Source: Bradyrhizobium diazoefficiens
GTDB lineage: Bacteria; Pseudomonadota; Alphaproteobacteria; Rhizobiales; Xanthobacteraceae
Reading direction: 5' to 3'
Length of the DNA: 64,000 nt
Assembly (NCBI RefSeq): GCF_018129965.1
Contig: NZ_JAFCKW010000001.1
Location: 843,265-907,264 of the forward strand
A model generated the notes under the pieces. That model was given only the letters and a program-made list of their open reading frames with translations, was not told the origin of the DNA and ran no database searches. How positions within the stretch are numbered: position 1 is the first letter of the stretch; the number at the start of each line of letters is the position of its first letter. The position numbers and the translations under genes are program-made. Below, in pieces: positions 26,108 through 35,875 of the stretch.

Positions 26108-26491
26108 CTACCCGATCGCAATCCCGCCGCCGACGGTGCGGTTCAGCACCTGGGTCGACTTCTCGATCCGCTCGGCGGCGGCATTCAGCGCGTTCACCAC
26201 CGCGGTCTGCGTCAGCCGCGCGCGCTCGACGGCGGCGTTGCGGAAATCCCGCAGTTCGGTCAGCTCCTGCTCCATGGTGCGGATGCGGTTGCCGGAATCG
26301 ACCAGCTCGTCGCAGACGGTCAGCGCGGCCATCACGGTGAGGCGCGCATCGCCGATCTCGCCGAATTTTCCGCGCAGCGACTGAATCCGCGTCTCCAGGC
26401 TTTCGGCGAGCTTCAAGAGCCGCACCTCCTGGCCCTCCTCGCAGGCCATGCGGTATTGCCGGCCATTGATGGTGACGTTGATGTGGCTCAT
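26108..26491 (-). CDS. zapA: Cell division protein ZapA
   Basis: A 127-residue FtsZ-associated protein that bundles FtsZ filaments at the division ring. The N-terminal MSHINVTINGRQYRMACEEG and the following LAESLETRIQ are characteristic, and the C-terminal half is a coiled coil for dimerisation. Its ATG overlaps the DUF4164 stop by 4 bp. The neighbouring 6S RNA and 5-FCL genes complete the usual proteobacterial order. Confidence 0.94.
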   Translation of the reverse strand: MSHINVTINGRQYRMACEEGQEVRLLKLAESLETRIQSLRGKFGEIGDARLTVMAALTVCDELVDSGNRIRTMEQELTELRDFRNAAVERARLTQTAVVNALNAAAERIEKSTQVLNRTVGGGIAIG

Positions 26492-26778
26492 CCATCCTCT
26501 CCGGTATCGAGCACCGAGCGTATCGTGACGATGGCCGAATCCAGCCGGTCGGAGATCTCGCGGTTGGTGCGCTCGAGCTTGCGCGCCTTCACCAGCGCGC
26601 CGTCGAGCTCGTCGGCGAGCCGAGAGCGGTCCGCGCCGAGCGCCTGGATCCGCGCCGCAAGCTCGTTCTCGTCGCGATCGGCATCGCGCCGACGCTCTAC
26701 CGCGCTTTCGAGCGCGTCGAGCGCAGCCATGAGCCTGCGGGTCGCGATCTCGATCTCGACGGCGGAGGACTCGGTCAT
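26488..26778 (-). CDS. DUF4164 family coiled-coil protein
   Basis: A 96-residue, highly charged helical protein with heptad-like stretches (ALDALESAVERRRDADRDE, then RLADELDGALVKARKLERTN). The family is found almost only next to zapA in rhizobia-like bacteria, so a role in division is plausible but not shown. The ATG at 26778 (MTESSAVEIEIA) is used; a longer in-frame extension upstream has unrelated basic sequence. The stop overlaps zapA. Confidence 0.85.
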   Translation of the reverse strand: MTESSAVEIEIATRRLMAALDALESAVERRRDADRDENELAARIQALGADRSRLADELDGALVKARKLERTNREISDRLDSAIVTIRSVLDTGEDG

Positions 26779-27120
26779 GGCAGAGCTGTTGAAGACGCGA
26801 TCGTTCATGCAGTCAGCGGCGGAACCTGTGGCCTTGCCCCTGGACTTTACCGTGGGCTTTCCCTGTGAGCTTGCCGTCCGGCAAAAGACTCGGTTCGGCA
26901 AGCGGTTAGAAGCAGAAATTTACGTGGCAAGCTAGCCGAGCGCAACGCCGCCGCGAAACTATGCACTGCTAAGCAACTTTTACGCCCGGGCCGGCGTTTG
27001 ATTGCCTTGGCCTGCCGGAACCGAGATGCTATCCCAGCCCCCGATCTTCAGTGGCCGAAAGGCACCTCTCCGCGCGGGCACAACCGTCGCCAAGCGCCTC
27101 ATTTCAGACGGATTTCAGAC
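26779..27120. promoter_or_regulatory. Divergent control region of DUF4164-zapA and transketolase
   Basis: This 342-bp gap has no supported gene. It includes an inverted pair TTGCCG / CGGCAA around 26870-26901. A possible promoter for tkt is TTGCCT (27003-27008) and TGCTAT (27027-27032), 18 bp apart and 89 bp before the start codon; this is weak evidence. Confidence 0.35.
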
Positions 27121-29103
27121 ATGACGCAGGTCGATCACAACCGTATGGCCAACGCGATCCGCGGCCTTGCCATGGACGGCGTCGAGAAGGCGAAATCGGG
27201 CCATCCGGGCCTGCCGATGGGCGCCGCCGACATGGCGACCGTGCTGTTCACGCAGTTCCTGAAATTCGACGTCGCCGCACTGGACTGGCCCGACCGCGAC
27301 CGCTTTGTGCTGTCCGCCGGCCACGGCTCGATGCTGCTCTACGCGCTGCTGTATCTGACCGGCAGCCCCGAGATGACGATCGACCAGCTCAAGGATTTCC
27401 GCCAGCTGGGATCGCTGACGCCCGGACACCCCGAACATGGCCACACCAAGGGCGTCGAGACCACCACCGGTCCTCTCGGCCAGGGTCTCTCGACCGCGGT
27501 CGGCATGGCGCTCGCCGAGAAGATGCTCGCCGCCGAGTTCGGCAAGAAGATCGTCGACCACCACACCTATGTGCTCGCCTCCGACGGCGACCTGATGGAA
27601 GGCGTGTCGCAGGAAGCGATCGCGCTGGCCGGGCACTGGAAGCTCAACAAGATGATCGTCCTGTACGACGACAACGGCATCTCGATCGACGGCCCGACCT
27701 CGATCGCCGATTCCGTCGACCAGGTGAAGCGCTTCAAGGCGTGTGGCTGGGCGGCCGAGAAGATCGACGGCCACGACCAGGCCGCGATCGCCGCCGCGAT
27801 CACGCGCGCGCAGAAATCCAACAAGCCGACGCTGATCGCCTGCCGCACCACCATCGGCTTCGGCGCACCGCACAAGGCCGGCACCAACAAGGTGCATGGC
27901 GAAGCGCTGGGCGCCGAGGAGCTCAAGGCCGCCAAGGAGAATCTCGGCATCTCGCAGGAGCCGTTCTCGGTGCCCGACGACGTGCTGAAGGCCTGGCGCG
28001 CGGCCGGCAGCCGCGGTGCGGCGGCCCGGCAGGAATGGGAAGGCCGGCTCGGCGAGCTCGGCAGCCGCAAGCGCGCCGAGTTCGAGCGCCGCCTGCGCCA
28101 CGAGCGTCCGGCCGCGCTGGCCAAGGCGTTCAAAGCCTACAAGAAGGAACTGCTGGAAAAGCCGATGACGGCCGCCACCCGCAAGTCCTCGGAGGCCGTG
28201 ATCGAGGTCATCGCCGGCGCCATGCCGATGGAGTTCCTGGCCGGCTCGGCCGACCTCACCGGCTCCAACAACAACAAGGCGAAGTCCGCGACTGCGTTCT
28301 CCGCCAAGACGCCGAAGGGCCGCTTCATCCATTACGGCATCCGCGAGTTCGGCATGTGCGCCGCCATGAACGGCGTCTTCCTGCACGGCGGCTTCGCACC
28401 GAACGGCGCGACCTTCCTGGTGTTCACCGACTATGCCCGCCCGGCGATGCGGCTTGCCGCGCTGATGGGGACCGGCGTGGTCTATGTGATGACCCACGAT
28501 TCCATCGGCCTCGGCGAAGACGGCCCGACCCATCAGCCGGTCGAGCATCTGTCCGCGCTGCGGGCCATTCCCAACATGCGCGTGTTCCGCCCCTGCGATG
28601 CCATCGAGGTCGCCGAGTGCTGGGAGCTTGCGCTCAATCGCACCGACGGCCCGACCGTGCTGGCGCTGACGCGGCAGAACCTGCCGCAGCTCCGGACGAG
28701 TGCGACCGAAAACCCCTGCCAGTATGGCGCCTACGAACTGGTCGCGGCACAGGGCGAGGTGAAGGCGACGCTGTTCGCCTCCGGCTCCGAGGTCGAGATG
28801 GCGGTGGCGGCGCAGAAGCAGCTGGCCGAGCGCGGCATTCCGACGCGGGTGGTCTCGGTGCCCTCGCTCGAGCTCTTGCTAGCGCAACCAAAGGAGCGCC
28901 GCGACGCGATCATCGGCAACGCGCCGATCAAGGTCGCCATGGAAGCGGCGGTGCGCTGGGGCTGGGATGCCGTGATCGGGCCGGACGGCGAATTCATCGG
29001 CATGCATTCGTTCGGCACCAGTGCCCCGCTGAACAAGATCTTCAAGCATTTCGGAATTACCGCCGAGGCTGCGGTTAACGCTGTGCTGAAACGCGTTTCC
29101 TGA
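27121..29103 (+). CDS. tkt: Transketolase
   Basis: A 660-residue thiamine-diphosphate enzyme that transfers two-carbon ketol units in the pentose phosphate and Calvin cycles. The N-terminal half has [22 protein letters not shown] and the ThDP motif [12 protein letters not shown] followed by DDNGISIDG. The middle domain carries [14 protein letters not shown] and [19 protein letters not shown], and the C-terminal domain closes the protein. The ATG at 27121 gives the family start [19 protein letters not shown]. It heads a same-strand series with gap, pgk and two aldolase genes. No RuBisCO or phosphoribulokinase gene is in the window. Confidence 0.96.
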   Translation: MTQVDHNRMANAIRGLAMDGVEKAKSGHPGLPMGAADMATVLFTQFLKFDVAALDWPDRDRFVLSAGHGSMLLYALLYLTGSPEMTIDQLKDFRQLGSLTPGHPEHGHTKGVETTTGPLGQGLSTAVGMALAEKMLAAEFGKKIVDHHTYVLASDGDLMEGVSQEAIALAGHWKLNKMIVLYDDNGISIDGPTSIADSVDQVKRFKACGWAAEKIDGHDQAAIAAAITRAQKSNKPTLIACRTTIGFGAPHKAGTNKVHGEALGAEELKAAKENLGISQEPFSVPDDVLKAWRAAGSRGAAARQEWEGRLGELGSRKRAEFERRLRHERPAALAKAFKAYKKELLEKPMTAATRKSSEAVIEVIAGAMPMEFLAGSADLTGSNNNKAKSATAFSAKTPKGRFIHYGIREFGMCAAMNGVFLHGGFAPNGATFLVFTDYARPAMRLAALMGTGVVYVMTHDSIGLGEDGPTHQPVEHLSALRAIPNMRVFRPCDAIEVAECWELALNRTDGPTVLALTRQNLPQLRTSATENPCQYGAYELVAAQGEVKATLFASGSEVEMAVAAQKQLAERGIPTRVVSVPSLELLLAQPKERRDAIIGNAPIKVAMEAAVRWGWDAVIGPDGEFIGMHSFGTSAPLNKIFKHFGITAEAAVNAVLKRVS

Positions 29104-29210
29104 GAGTTGAGCTTGCCGGAAAAAAGGACTAGTTAAGTCTTCATATGATCAAGCCCCGCCCGGCAGAACCGGGCGTCCGCCCTAAAAAACCCTCGCAGGC
29201 GCGCCAGCGC

Positions 29211-29238
29211 GTTGTGCGGGATAAATGGGCGCTATAGA
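29211..29238 (+). promoter_or_regulatory. Candidate promoter of gap
   Basis: GTTGTG (29211-29216) and TATAGA (29233-29238) are 16 bp apart and lie 34 bp upstream of the gap start, which has an AAGGAG ribosome site at 29260. The -10 box is identical to that of the stronger rpmE promoter. By-eye inference. Confidence 0.35.
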
Positions 29239-29271
29239 GCCCGTCATTGAACGGTCATAAGGAGACGAACC

Positions 29272-30279
29272 ATGGCAGTCCGCGTCGGAATCAACGGTTT
29301 TGGCCGCATCGGCCGCAACATCCTGCGGGCTATCGCTGAGTCCGGCCGCAAGGACATCGAGGTCGTCGGCATCAACGATCTCGGCCCGGTCGAGACTAAC
29401 GCGCATCTCCTCCGCTTCGACAGCGTCCATGGCCGTTTCCCCGGCACCGTTACCGTCGATGGCGACACGATCAGCCTCGGGGCTAACAAGATCAAGGTGA
29501 CCGCCGAGCGCGATCCCTCGAAGCTGCCCTGGAAGGATCTCGGCGTCGACATCGCGATGGAGTGCACCGGCATCTTCACCTCGAAGGACAAGGCCTCCGC
29601 GCATCTGACTGCCGGCGCCAAGCGCGTGCTGGTCTCCGCGCCCGCCGACGGCGCCGACGCCACCATCGTCTACGGCGTCAACCACGAGACGCTGACGAGG
29701 GATCACCTGGTCATCTCCAACGGCTCCTGCACCACCAACTGCCTCGCGCCGGTCGCCAAGGTGCTGAACGATCTCGTCGGCATCGAGACCGGCTTCATGA
29801 CCACGATCCACGCCTATACGGGCGACCAGCCGACGCTCGACACGATGCACAAGGATCTCTATCGCGGCCGTGCGGCGGCGATGTCGATGATCCCGACCTC
29901 GACCGGTGCGGCCAAGGCAATCGGCCTCGTGCTGCCCGAACTCAAGGGCAAGCTCGACGGTGTCGCGATCCGCGTGCCGACCCCGAACGTCTCGGTGATC
30001 GATCTGAAGATCATCGCCAAGCGCGCCACCGATGCGAAGGAAATCAACGCGGCGATGAAGCGTGCCTCCGAGCAGCAGCTCAAGGGCATCCTCGGCTATA
30101 CCACCGCGCCGAACGTCTCGATCGACTTCAACCACGACCCGCATTCCTCGACCTTCCACGAGGACCAGACCAAGGTGCAGAACGGCACGCTGGTGCGCGT
30201 GATGTCCTGGTACGACAACGAGTGGGGCTTCTCGAACCGCATGGCGGACACCGCCGTCGCGATTTCGAAGGTGATCTAA
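29272..30279 (+). CDS. gap: Glyceraldehyde-3-phosphate dehydrogenase, type I
   Basis: A 335-residue glycolytic/gluconeogenic dehydrogenase. The Rossmann start is [12 protein letters not shown], the nucleophile is C153 in [12 protein letters not shown] and the general base is H180 in [22 protein letters not shown] at the C-terminus is diagnostic. An AAGGAG ribosome site precedes the ATG. Aspartate in GINDLG after the second strand suggests NAD rather than NADP preference. It lies between tkt and pgk. Confidence 0.97.
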   Translation: MAVRVGINGFGRIGRNILRAIAESGRKDIEVVGINDLGPVETNAHLLRFDSVHGRFPGTVTVDGDTISLGANKIKVTAERDPSKLPWKDLGVDIAMECTGIFTSKDKASAHLTAGAKRVLVSAPADGADATIVYGVNHETLTRDHLVISNGSCTTNCLAPVAKVLNDLVGIETGFMTTIHAYTGDQPTLDTMHKDLYRGRAAAMSMIPTSTGAAKAIGLVLPELKGKLDGVAIRVPTPNVSVIDLKIIAKRATDAKEINAAMKRASEQQLKGILGYTTAPNVSIDFNHDPHSSTFHEDQTKVQNGTLVRVMSWYDNEWGFSNRMADTAVAISKVI

Positions 30280-30290
30280 CTCCGCTCTGG

Positions 30291-30417
30291 TGTCCCGGAC
30301 GCGAAGCAGCGTGAAACGCTGCCTCGCAGATCCGGGACCCATCTCACCGCGAGACTCGCTGCAACATGGGTCCCGGTTCTGCACAGCGGCACTTCGCGCC
30401 GCAGTGCGCCCGGGACA
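30291..30417. repeat. Palindromic repeat, GTCCCGGACGCG type
   Basis: The outer arms TGTCCCGGAC and CGGGACAA, plus inner GATCCGGGACCCAT / ATGGGTCCCGG, are inverted. It fills the gap between gap and pgk. Copies are at 45411-45532 (between the stator genes) and 61641-61773. As an RNA hairpin within the gap-pgk transcript it could tune relative expression. Confidence 0.8.
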
Positions 30418-30427
30418 AGGGCCTCAA

Positions 30428-31624
30428 ATGACCAACAAATTCCGCACCCTCGACGACGTCGAATTGAAGGGCAAGCGCGTGCTGCTGCGCGTCGATCTCA
30501 ACGTGCCCATGGAGAACGGGCACGTCAGCGACGCGACGAGGCTCGAGCGCGTCGCGCCGACCATCAGCGAAATCTCGGGCAAGGGCGGCAAGGTCATCCT
30601 GCTCGCGCATTTCGGCCGTCCGAAGGGACGCGATGCCAAGGATTCGCTGAGGCCCGTGGCTGAAGCGCTGGCGCAGGTCGTGAAGAGGCCGGTCGCCTTC
30701 GCCGAGGACTGCATCGGCGAGCCGGCGGCCAGGGCCGTGGCGGCGCTGAAGGACGGCGACATCCTCTGCCTCGAGAATACCCGCTTCCACAAGGAGGAAG
30801 AGAAGAACGATCCGGCCTTCGTCGTGGAGCTCGCCAAGCTCGGCGACATCTGGGTCAACGATGCGTTCTCGGCGGCGCACCGCGCCCACGCCTCGACCGA
30901 AGGCCTCGGCCACAAGCTGCCGGCCTATGCCGGCCGCACCATGCAGGCCGAGCTCGACGCGCTGGAGAAGGCGCTGGGCTCGCCGACCAAGCCTGTGATC
31001 GCGATCATCGGCGGCGCCAAGGTCTCGACCAAGATCGACCTCTTGGAAAACCTCGTCACCAAGGTCGACGCGCTCGTGATCGGCGGCGGCATGGCCAACA
31101 CCTTCCTGCACGCCCAGGGCGTCGGCATCGGCAAGTCACTGGCCGAGAAGGATCTGGCGTCCACCGCGCTGCGCATCATGGAAAAGGCGGAAGCCGCCAA
31201 TTGCGCGATCATCCTGCCGGTCGACGCCATCGTCGCCTATCACTTCGCCGCCAACGCGCCGTCGCACGCCTACGGCCTCGATGCGATCCCGGCCGACGGC
31301 ATGATCCTCGACGTCGGTCCGCAGTCGATCGCGCGCGTCCATGCCGCGATCGACGACGCCGCCACGCTGGTCTGGAACGGACCGCTCGGCGCCTTCGAGA
31401 TGCAGCCGTTCGACCGCGGCACCATGGCGGCCGCCAAGCATGCCGCGGAGCGCACCAAGGCGAAGAAACTGATCTCGATCGCGGGCGGCGGCGACACCGT
31501 CGCGGCGCTCAACCAGGCTCATGTGGCCGGCCAGTTCACCTATGTCTCGACCGCCGGTGGCGCATTTCTTGAATGGATGGAAGGCAAGCCCCTGCCCGGC
31601 GTCGAGGTGCTGCGTACCCAATAA
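30428..31624 (+). CDS. pgk: Phosphoglycerate kinase
   Basis: A 398-residue kinase that interconverts 1,3-bisphosphoglycerate and 3-phosphoglycerate. The N-terminal substrate-binding loop [24 protein letters not shown], and the C-terminal nucleotide site [12 protein letters not shown] and [12 protein letters not shown] are all present. The ATG at 30428 follows a palindromic repeat; an in-frame extension upstream reads through that repeat and is rejected. Confidence 0.97.
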   Translation: MTNKFRTLDDVELKGKRVLLRVDLNVPMENGHVSDATRLERVAPTISEISGKGGKVILLAHFGRPKGRDAKDSLRPVAEALAQVVKRPVAFAEDCIGEPAARAVAALKDGDILCLENTRFHKEEEKNDPAFVVELAKLGDIWVNDAFSAAHRAHASTEGLGHKLPAYAGRTMQAELDALEKALGSPTKPVIAIIGGAKVSTKIDLLENLVTKVDALVIGGGMANTFLHAQGVGIGKSLAEKDLASTALRIMEKAEAANCAIILPVDAIVAYHFAANAPSHAYGLDAIPADGMILDVGPQSIARVHAAIDDAATLVWNGPLGAFEMQPFDRGTMAAAKHAAERTKAKKLISIAGGGDTVAALNQAHVAGQFTYVSTAGGAFLEWMEGKPLPGVEVLRTQ

Positions 31625-31625
31625 T

Positions 31626-31650
31626 TTGGTACCAGATCATCTGGTACCAA
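31626..31650. promoter_or_regulatory. Perfect 12-bp-arm palindrome between pgk and fba
   Basis: The arms TTGGTACCAGAT and ATCTGGTACCAA are exact inverted copies around a single C at 31638, starting 2 bp after the pgk stop and ending 65 bp before the fba start. No T-run follows, so a terminator is unlikely. The symmetry suggests either an operator for a dimeric repressor or an mRNA processing hairpin. The regulator is unknown. Confidence 0.55.
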
Positions 31651-31714
31651 GTCATTCGTCGGCAAGAAGAGAAGTCAGCGGCCTCACCGAAGGCCCAAAC
31701 GGAGAGAAAGACAG

Positions 31715-32782
31715 ATGGCCCGGATCACGTTGCGTCAATTGCTCGACCATGCGGCTGAGAACGATTACGGCGTACCGGCCTTCAACATCAACAACATGGA
31801 ACAGGCGCTGGCGATCATGGACGCGGCCAACACGGTCGACGCGCCGGTCATCATCCAGGCCTCGCGCGGTGCGCGCTCCTACGCCAACGACATCATGCTC
31901 AAGCACATGATGGACGCGGTCACCGAAATCTATCCGCACATCCCGGTCTGCGTGCATCTCGACCACGGCAACGAGGCCGCGACCTGCATGACCGCGATCC
32001 AGGCCGGCTTCACCTCGGTGATGATGGACGGCTCGCTCAAGGCCGACGGCAAGACTCCCGGCGACTGGGCCTACAATGTCGGCGTCACCAAGACCGTCAC
32101 CGACATGGCCCATCTCGGCGGCATCTCGGTCGAGGGTGAACTCGGCGTGCTCGGCTCGCTCGAGACCGGCATGGGCGACAAGGAAGACGGCCACGGCGCC
32201 GAGGGCAAGCTCTCCCACGACCAACTCCTGACCAATCCGGACGAGGCCGTGAAGTTCGTCCAGGAGACCAAGGTCGACGCGCTCGCAATCGCGATGGGGA
32301 CCTCGCACGGCGCCTACAAGTTTACCCGCAAGCCGGACGGCGACATCCTCGCCATGAACGTGATCGAGGAGATCCACCGCAAGCTGCCGAACACGCATCT
32401 GGTGATGCACGGCTCCTCCTCGGTGCCGCAGGACCTCCAGGAGATCATCAATAAGTTCGGCGGCAAGATGAAGCCGACCTGGGGCGTGCCGGTGGCCGAG
32501 ATCCAGCGCGGCATCAAGAACGGCGTGCGCAAGATCAACATCGACACCGACAACCGCATGGCCATGACCGGCCAGATCCGCAAGATCCTCAGCGAGCACC
32601 CGGAAGAGTTCGATCCGCGCAAGTACCTGAAGCCCGCGATGGAGGCGATGACCAAGCTGTGCAAGCAGCGGCTGCAGGAATTCAATACCGCAGGCCAGGC
32701 AAGCAAGATCAAGAAGGTGCTGACCACGGCCGACATGGCCAAGCGCTACGCCAAGGGCGAACTGGATCCGAAGGTGGCGTAA
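31715..32782 (+). CDS. fba: Fructose-bisphosphate aldolase class II (Calvin-cycle subtype)
   Basis: A 355-residue zinc-dependent aldolase that joins or splits fructose 1,6-bisphosphate. [10 protein letters not shown] carries a metal-binding His and catalytic Asp, [13 protein letters not shown] and [10 protein letters not shown] follow, and [17 protein letters not shown] binds the phosphate. The [22 protein letters not shown] start and GTSHGAYKF place it with the CbbA-like subtype found in autotrophic and rhizobial alphaproteobacteria. It follows pgk by 90 bp that include a perfect palindrome. Confidence 0.96.
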   Translation: MARITLRQLLDHAAENDYGVPAFNINNMEQALAIMDAANTVDAPVIIQASRGARSYANDIMLKHMMDAVTEIYPHIPVCVHLDHGNEAATCMTAIQAGFTSVMMDGSLKADGKTPGDWAYNVGVTKTVTDMAHLGGISVEGELGVLGSLETGMGDKEDGHGAEGKLSHDQLLTNPDEAVKFVQETKVDALAIAMGTSHGAYKFTRKPDGDILAMNVIEEIHRKLPNTHLVMHGSSSVPQDLQEIINKFGGKMKPTWGVPVAEIQRGIKNGVRKINIDTDNRMAMTGQIRKILSEHPEEFDPRKYLKPAMEAMTKLCKQRLQEFNTAGQASKIKKVLTTADMAKRYAKGELDPKVA

Positions 32783-32830
32783 GCCACGTCGACCGTGTCA
32801 ACGCCTTCACCGCTCAGTTCACGAGACGTC

Positions 32831-32908
32831 GTCATGCCCGGGCTTGTCCCGGGCATCCACGTTCTTGGGCGATAGGCGTGGATGGCCGGGACAGGCCCGG
32901 CCATGACG
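32831..32908. repeat. Palindromic repeat, GTCATGCCCGGGC type
   Basis: GTCATGCCCGGGCTTGTCCC opposes GGGACAGGCCCGGCCATGAC. Related elements lie at 46606-46730 and 50583-50612. It lies between the two aldolase genes. Confidence 0.8.
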
Positions 32909-32946
32909 CTGCGGAAGCCGGCGGCCCAGCCTGCGACGAACGTTAA

Positions 32947-32963
32947 CTCGGCAATTGCCCGAG
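32947..32963. promoter_or_regulatory. Near-palindrome upstream of class I aldolase
   Basis: CTCGGCAATTGCCCGAG is a near-perfect 17-bp palindrome centred on CAATTG, 52 bp upstream of the class I aldolase start. It could be an operator. A GTTAAC at 32942 directly precedes it. Function is unproven. Confidence 0.35.
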
Positions 32964-33014
32964 AACCGTCTATTTTCACAGGCAAGGGCAGTCTCGTTGT
33001 GGGAGGACCTCTCG

Positions 33015-34040
33015 ATGAATCTGACTGAGCTCAACAGGGTCGCGACCGCCCTGGTCGTGCCGGGCAAGGGGATCCTTGCTGCCGACGAATCCTCCGGCAC
33101 CATCAAGAAGCGTTTCGACGCGATCGGCGTGGACTCGACGGAAGAAAGCCGCCGCGATTATCGCGAGATGCTGTTCCGCTCCACGGAGGCGATGAACCGG
33201 TACATCTCCGGCGTGATCCTCTATGACGAGACGATCTGGCAGGATGCCAAGGACGGCACCCCGCTGGTCAAGCTGATCGAGAGCAGCGGCGCCATTCCCG
33301 GCATCAAGGTCGACGAGGGCACGCAGGCCCTGCCGATGTGCCCGGGTGAAACAATCACCGTCGGGCTGGACAGGCTCGCCGAGCGCCTGAAGAAATATTA
33401 CGAGCGCGGGGCGCGCTTCGCCAAATGGCGCGCGGTGATCGACATCGGCAGCGGTATTCCCTCGATGACCGCGATCAGCGTCAACGCCCACGCGCTGGCG
33501 CGCTACGCCGCGCTGTGCCAGGCCGCGCAGATCGTGCCGATCGTCGAGCCCGAGGTGCTGATGGACGGCGACCACGACATCGACCGGTGCTATGAGGTCA
33601 CGCAGCGCGTGCTCAACAAGACCTTCCAGGAGCTGCGCATCCAGCGCGTCGCACTCGAAGGCATGGTGCTGAAACCGAACATGGCGATCTCAGGCAAGAA
33701 GTCACCGAAGCAGGCGTCCGTCGAAGAGGTCGCGGAGAAGACGATCCGGCTGCTGAAGGCCTGCGTGCCCGCGGCAGTGCCGGGCATCGCCTTCCTCTCC
33801 GGCGGCCAGTCGGACGAAGAGGCCACCGCGCATCTCAACGCCATGCACAAGCTCGGTCCGTTGCCTTGGGGCCTGACCTTCTCCTACGGCCGCGCGCTGC
33901 AGGCCGCGCCGCAGAAGGCCTGGTCCGGCAAGGCCGAGAACGTCGCGGCGGGGCAAAGCGCGTTCAGTCATCGCGCCCGCATGAATGGCCTCGCCTCCAA
34001 AGGCGAATGGCAAAGCAGCCTGGAACAGAAGGCAGACTAG
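33015..34040 (+). CDS. Fructose-bisphosphate aldolase class I
   Basis: A 341-residue Schiff-base aldolase, unrelated in fold chemistry to the class II enzyme encoded just upstream. GKGILAADESSGTIKKRF is the class I N-terminus. The Schiff-base lysine is probably K220 in LEGMVLKPNM, with K137 in FAKWRAV as the partner lysine. GIAFLSGGQSDEEATAHL binds phosphate. The ATG at 33015 is used since the in-frame extension lacks family residues. Having both classes adjacent suggests separate use, for instance gluconeogenesis versus glycolysis. The C-terminus (QSSLEQKAD) is normal. Confidence 0.95.
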   Translation: MNLTELNRVATALVVPGKGILAADESSGTIKKRFDAIGVDSTEESRRDYREMLFRSTEAMNRYISGVILYDETIWQDAKDGTPLVKLIESSGAIPGIKVDEGTQALPMCPGETITVGLDRLAERLKKYYERGARFAKWRAVIDIGSGIPSMTAISVNAHALARYAALCQAAQIVPIVEPEVLMDGDHDIDRCYEVTQRVLNKTFQELRIQRVALEGMVLKPNMAISGKKSPKQASVEEVAEKTIRLLKACVPAAVPGIAFLSGGQSDEEATAHLNAMHKLGPLPWGLTFSYGRALQAAPQKAWSGKAENVAAGQSAFSHRARMNGLASKGEWQSSLEQKAD

Positions 34041-34043
34041 ATC

Positions 34044-34730
34044 TTGTCGAACAAACCGCCTCCGCCGCGCCCCGCGCCGCGGCTTTATCTCGCAACCCCC
34101 GTCGTCGACGATCCCTCGTCGCTTGTTGCCGAGCTGCCGGGCCTGCTTGCCGCCGCCGATGTCGCGGCCGTGCTGCTGCGGCTGAAGGAGACCGACCAGC
34201 GCACCATGATCTCGCGGATCAAGGCGCTCGCGCCGGTGGTGCAGAATGCGGGCGCCGCGCTGCTCGTCGAGGGCCATCCCGAACTCGTCGCACGTGGCGG
34301 CGCCGACGGCGCGCATCTGCCCGGCATCGCCGCGCTGAAAGAGGCGCTGCCATCGCTCAAGCCCGATCGCATTGCCGGCGTCAGCGGGCTGACGACGCGG
34401 CACCATTCCATGGATGCGGGCGAGATCGGCGCGGACTATCTGCTGTTCGGCGAGCCTGACGCGAAGGGCCAGCGGCCCTCGGCCGAGGCGATCGCCGAGC
34501 GGCTGGACTGGTGGGCCGAGCTGTTCGAGCCGCCCTGCGTCGGCTTTGCCACCTCGCTCGGCGAGGCCCATGACTTTGCGGCCGCCGGCGCCGATTTCGT
34601 GCTGGTCGGCGACTTCATCTGGGCCGATCCGCGCGGGCCCAAGGCTGCGCTGGTCGAGGCCGATGCCGCGATCAAGAAGGCCCATGCGGCTGCGCTTGCG
34701 GATCAGGAGCACGGCCAGCGCCCGACATGA
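34044..34730 (+). CDS. Thiamine-phosphate-synthase-like protein (ThiE fold)
   Basis: A 228-residue TIM-barrel protein resembling ThiE. RLYLATPVVDD at the N-terminus, LLVEGHPELVARGGADGAHLP, and ADYLLFGEPDAKG match the TMP synthase family, although the canonical phosphate-binding motif near the C-terminus reads AAGADFVLVGDFIWAD. TTG at 34044 is the first start after the aldolase stop (3 bp gap). No thiC, thiG or thiD is adjacent, and family members of this type may have a different role. The next gene starts within its stop codon. Confidence 0.8.
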   Translation: MSNKPPPPRPAPRLYLATPVVDDPSSLVAELPGLLAAADVAAVLLRLKETDQRTMISRIKALAPVVQNAGAALLVEGHPELVARGGADGAHLPGIAALKEALPSLKPDRIAGVSGLTTRHHSMDAGEIGADYLLFGEPDAKGQRPSAEAIAERLDWWAELFEPPCVGFATSLGEAHDFAAAGADFVLVGDFIWADPRGPKAALVEADAAIKKAHAAALADQEHGQRPT

Positions 34731-35791
34731 AGCTCCCGCGCCTCACCATCCTGGCCACGCTGCTGCTCACAGTGCCTGCGGCCGCGCAGCTGCAGATCGC
34801 GCCGCCGGTGACCACGCCGAGCCCGCCCGCCGAAAAACAGAAACCCAAGCCGCCAGCCCCCACCAGGAAGAAGGAGGCCGCGCCGGCGCCGAAGCCGACC
34901 GCCTCCCCCAAGCCGGCGCTGCCTGCGACCGTGATCACCGCGCCGGCAACCGACACGCCCGGCGTCGATCTCGTGTACGGCGCCTATCAGCGCGGCCAGT
35001 ACAAGACGGCGTTCGAACTCGCCACCGACCGCGCCAAGGCCGGCGATCCCAAGGCGATGACCATGCTGGGCGAGCTCTATTCCAATGCGATGGGCATCCG
35101 CCGCGACTACGCCAAGGCGCTCGAATGGTACAAGCGCGCCTCCGACGCCGGCGACCGCGAGGCGATGTTCGCGCAAGCCATGCTGCGCATGTCCGGCCGT
35201 GGTGGCCCGGTCGACAAGGCCGAGGCGGTCAAGCTGATGGCCTCCTCCGCCAAGCTCGGCGAGCCCAAGGCGGCCTATAACCTCGCGCTGCTCTATCTCG
35301 ACGGCCAGACCCTGCCGCAGGACGTCACGCGGTCCGCCGAGCTGTTGCGCCAGGCGGCCGATGCCGGCCTGCCAGAGGCGCAATACGCGCTCGCGACCTT
35401 CTACAAGGAAGGTACCGGCGTGCCGAAGGACCCGGAACGGGCGGTGCGGCTGCTCCAGGCGGCCTCGCTGGCCGACAATGTCGATGCCGAGGTCGAATAC
35501 GCCATCGCGATGTTCAACGGCACCGGCACCCCGAAGAACCAGCCCGCGGCCGTGGCCCTGCTCCGCAAGGCTTCCCGCCAGGGCAGCGCGATCGCGCAGA
35601 ACCGCCTGGCCTGGGTGCTGATCAACGGCATGGGCGCGACCCCGGACAAGATCGAGGGCTTCAAATGGCATTTGGTGGCCAAGACCGCCGGCAAGGGCGA
35701 TCCGGACCTCGACAAGCAGTTCTCCGACCTTTCGGCCGAGGACCGGGGCAAGGCCGAGGCCGCGGCCCGGAAATGGCTCGGGAGCAAATGA
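34727..35791 (+). CDS. Exported Sel1-like repeat protein
   Basis: A 354-residue protein with a Sec signal peptide (MKLPRLTILATLLLTVPAAAQ), a proline/lysine-rich linker to about residue 75, and then Sel1-like (SLR) tandem repeats to the C-terminus. Repeat units show the pattern AxxxLGxxYxxGxGVxxDxxxAxxWxxxAAxxG, for example MLGELYSNAMGIRRDY and ALATFYKEGTGVPKD. Such solenoids mediate protein contacts in the periplasm. The ATG overlaps the preceding stop (ATGA). Partners are unknown; a role in envelope or exopolysaccharide signalling is typical of relatives but is only inference here. Confidence 0.88.
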   Translation: MKLPRLTILATLLLTVPAAAQLQIAPPVTTPSPPAEKQKPKPPAPTRKKEAAPAPKPTASPKPALPATVITAPATDTPGVDLVYGAYQRGQYKTAFELATDRAKAGDPKAMTMLGELYSNAMGIRRDYAKALEWYKRASDAGDREAMFAQAMLRMSGRGGPVDKAEAVKLMASSAKLGEPKAAYNLALLYLDGQTLPQDVTRSAELLRQAADAGLPEAQYALATFYKEGTGVPKDPERAVRLLQAASLADNVDAEVEYAIAMFNGTGTPKNQPAAVALLRKASRQGSAIAQNRLAWVLINGMGATPDKIEGFKWHLVAKTAGKGDPDLDKQFSDLSAEDRGKAEAAARKWLGSK

Positions 35792-35875
35792 CTTGACGTT
35801 CAGCCCCCCGCAGGGCACCCCATCCCCCAAACAGGCGCGATTTCCCGCCATTTCCCCCGATCAAGACCAGAGCAC

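Noticed and set aside
26998..29103. Calvin cycle operon
   Set aside because: tkt, gap, pgk and a CbbA-like aldolase are together, but there is no RuBisCO, phosphoribulokinase or cbbR in the window, so these may serve normal sugar metabolism.
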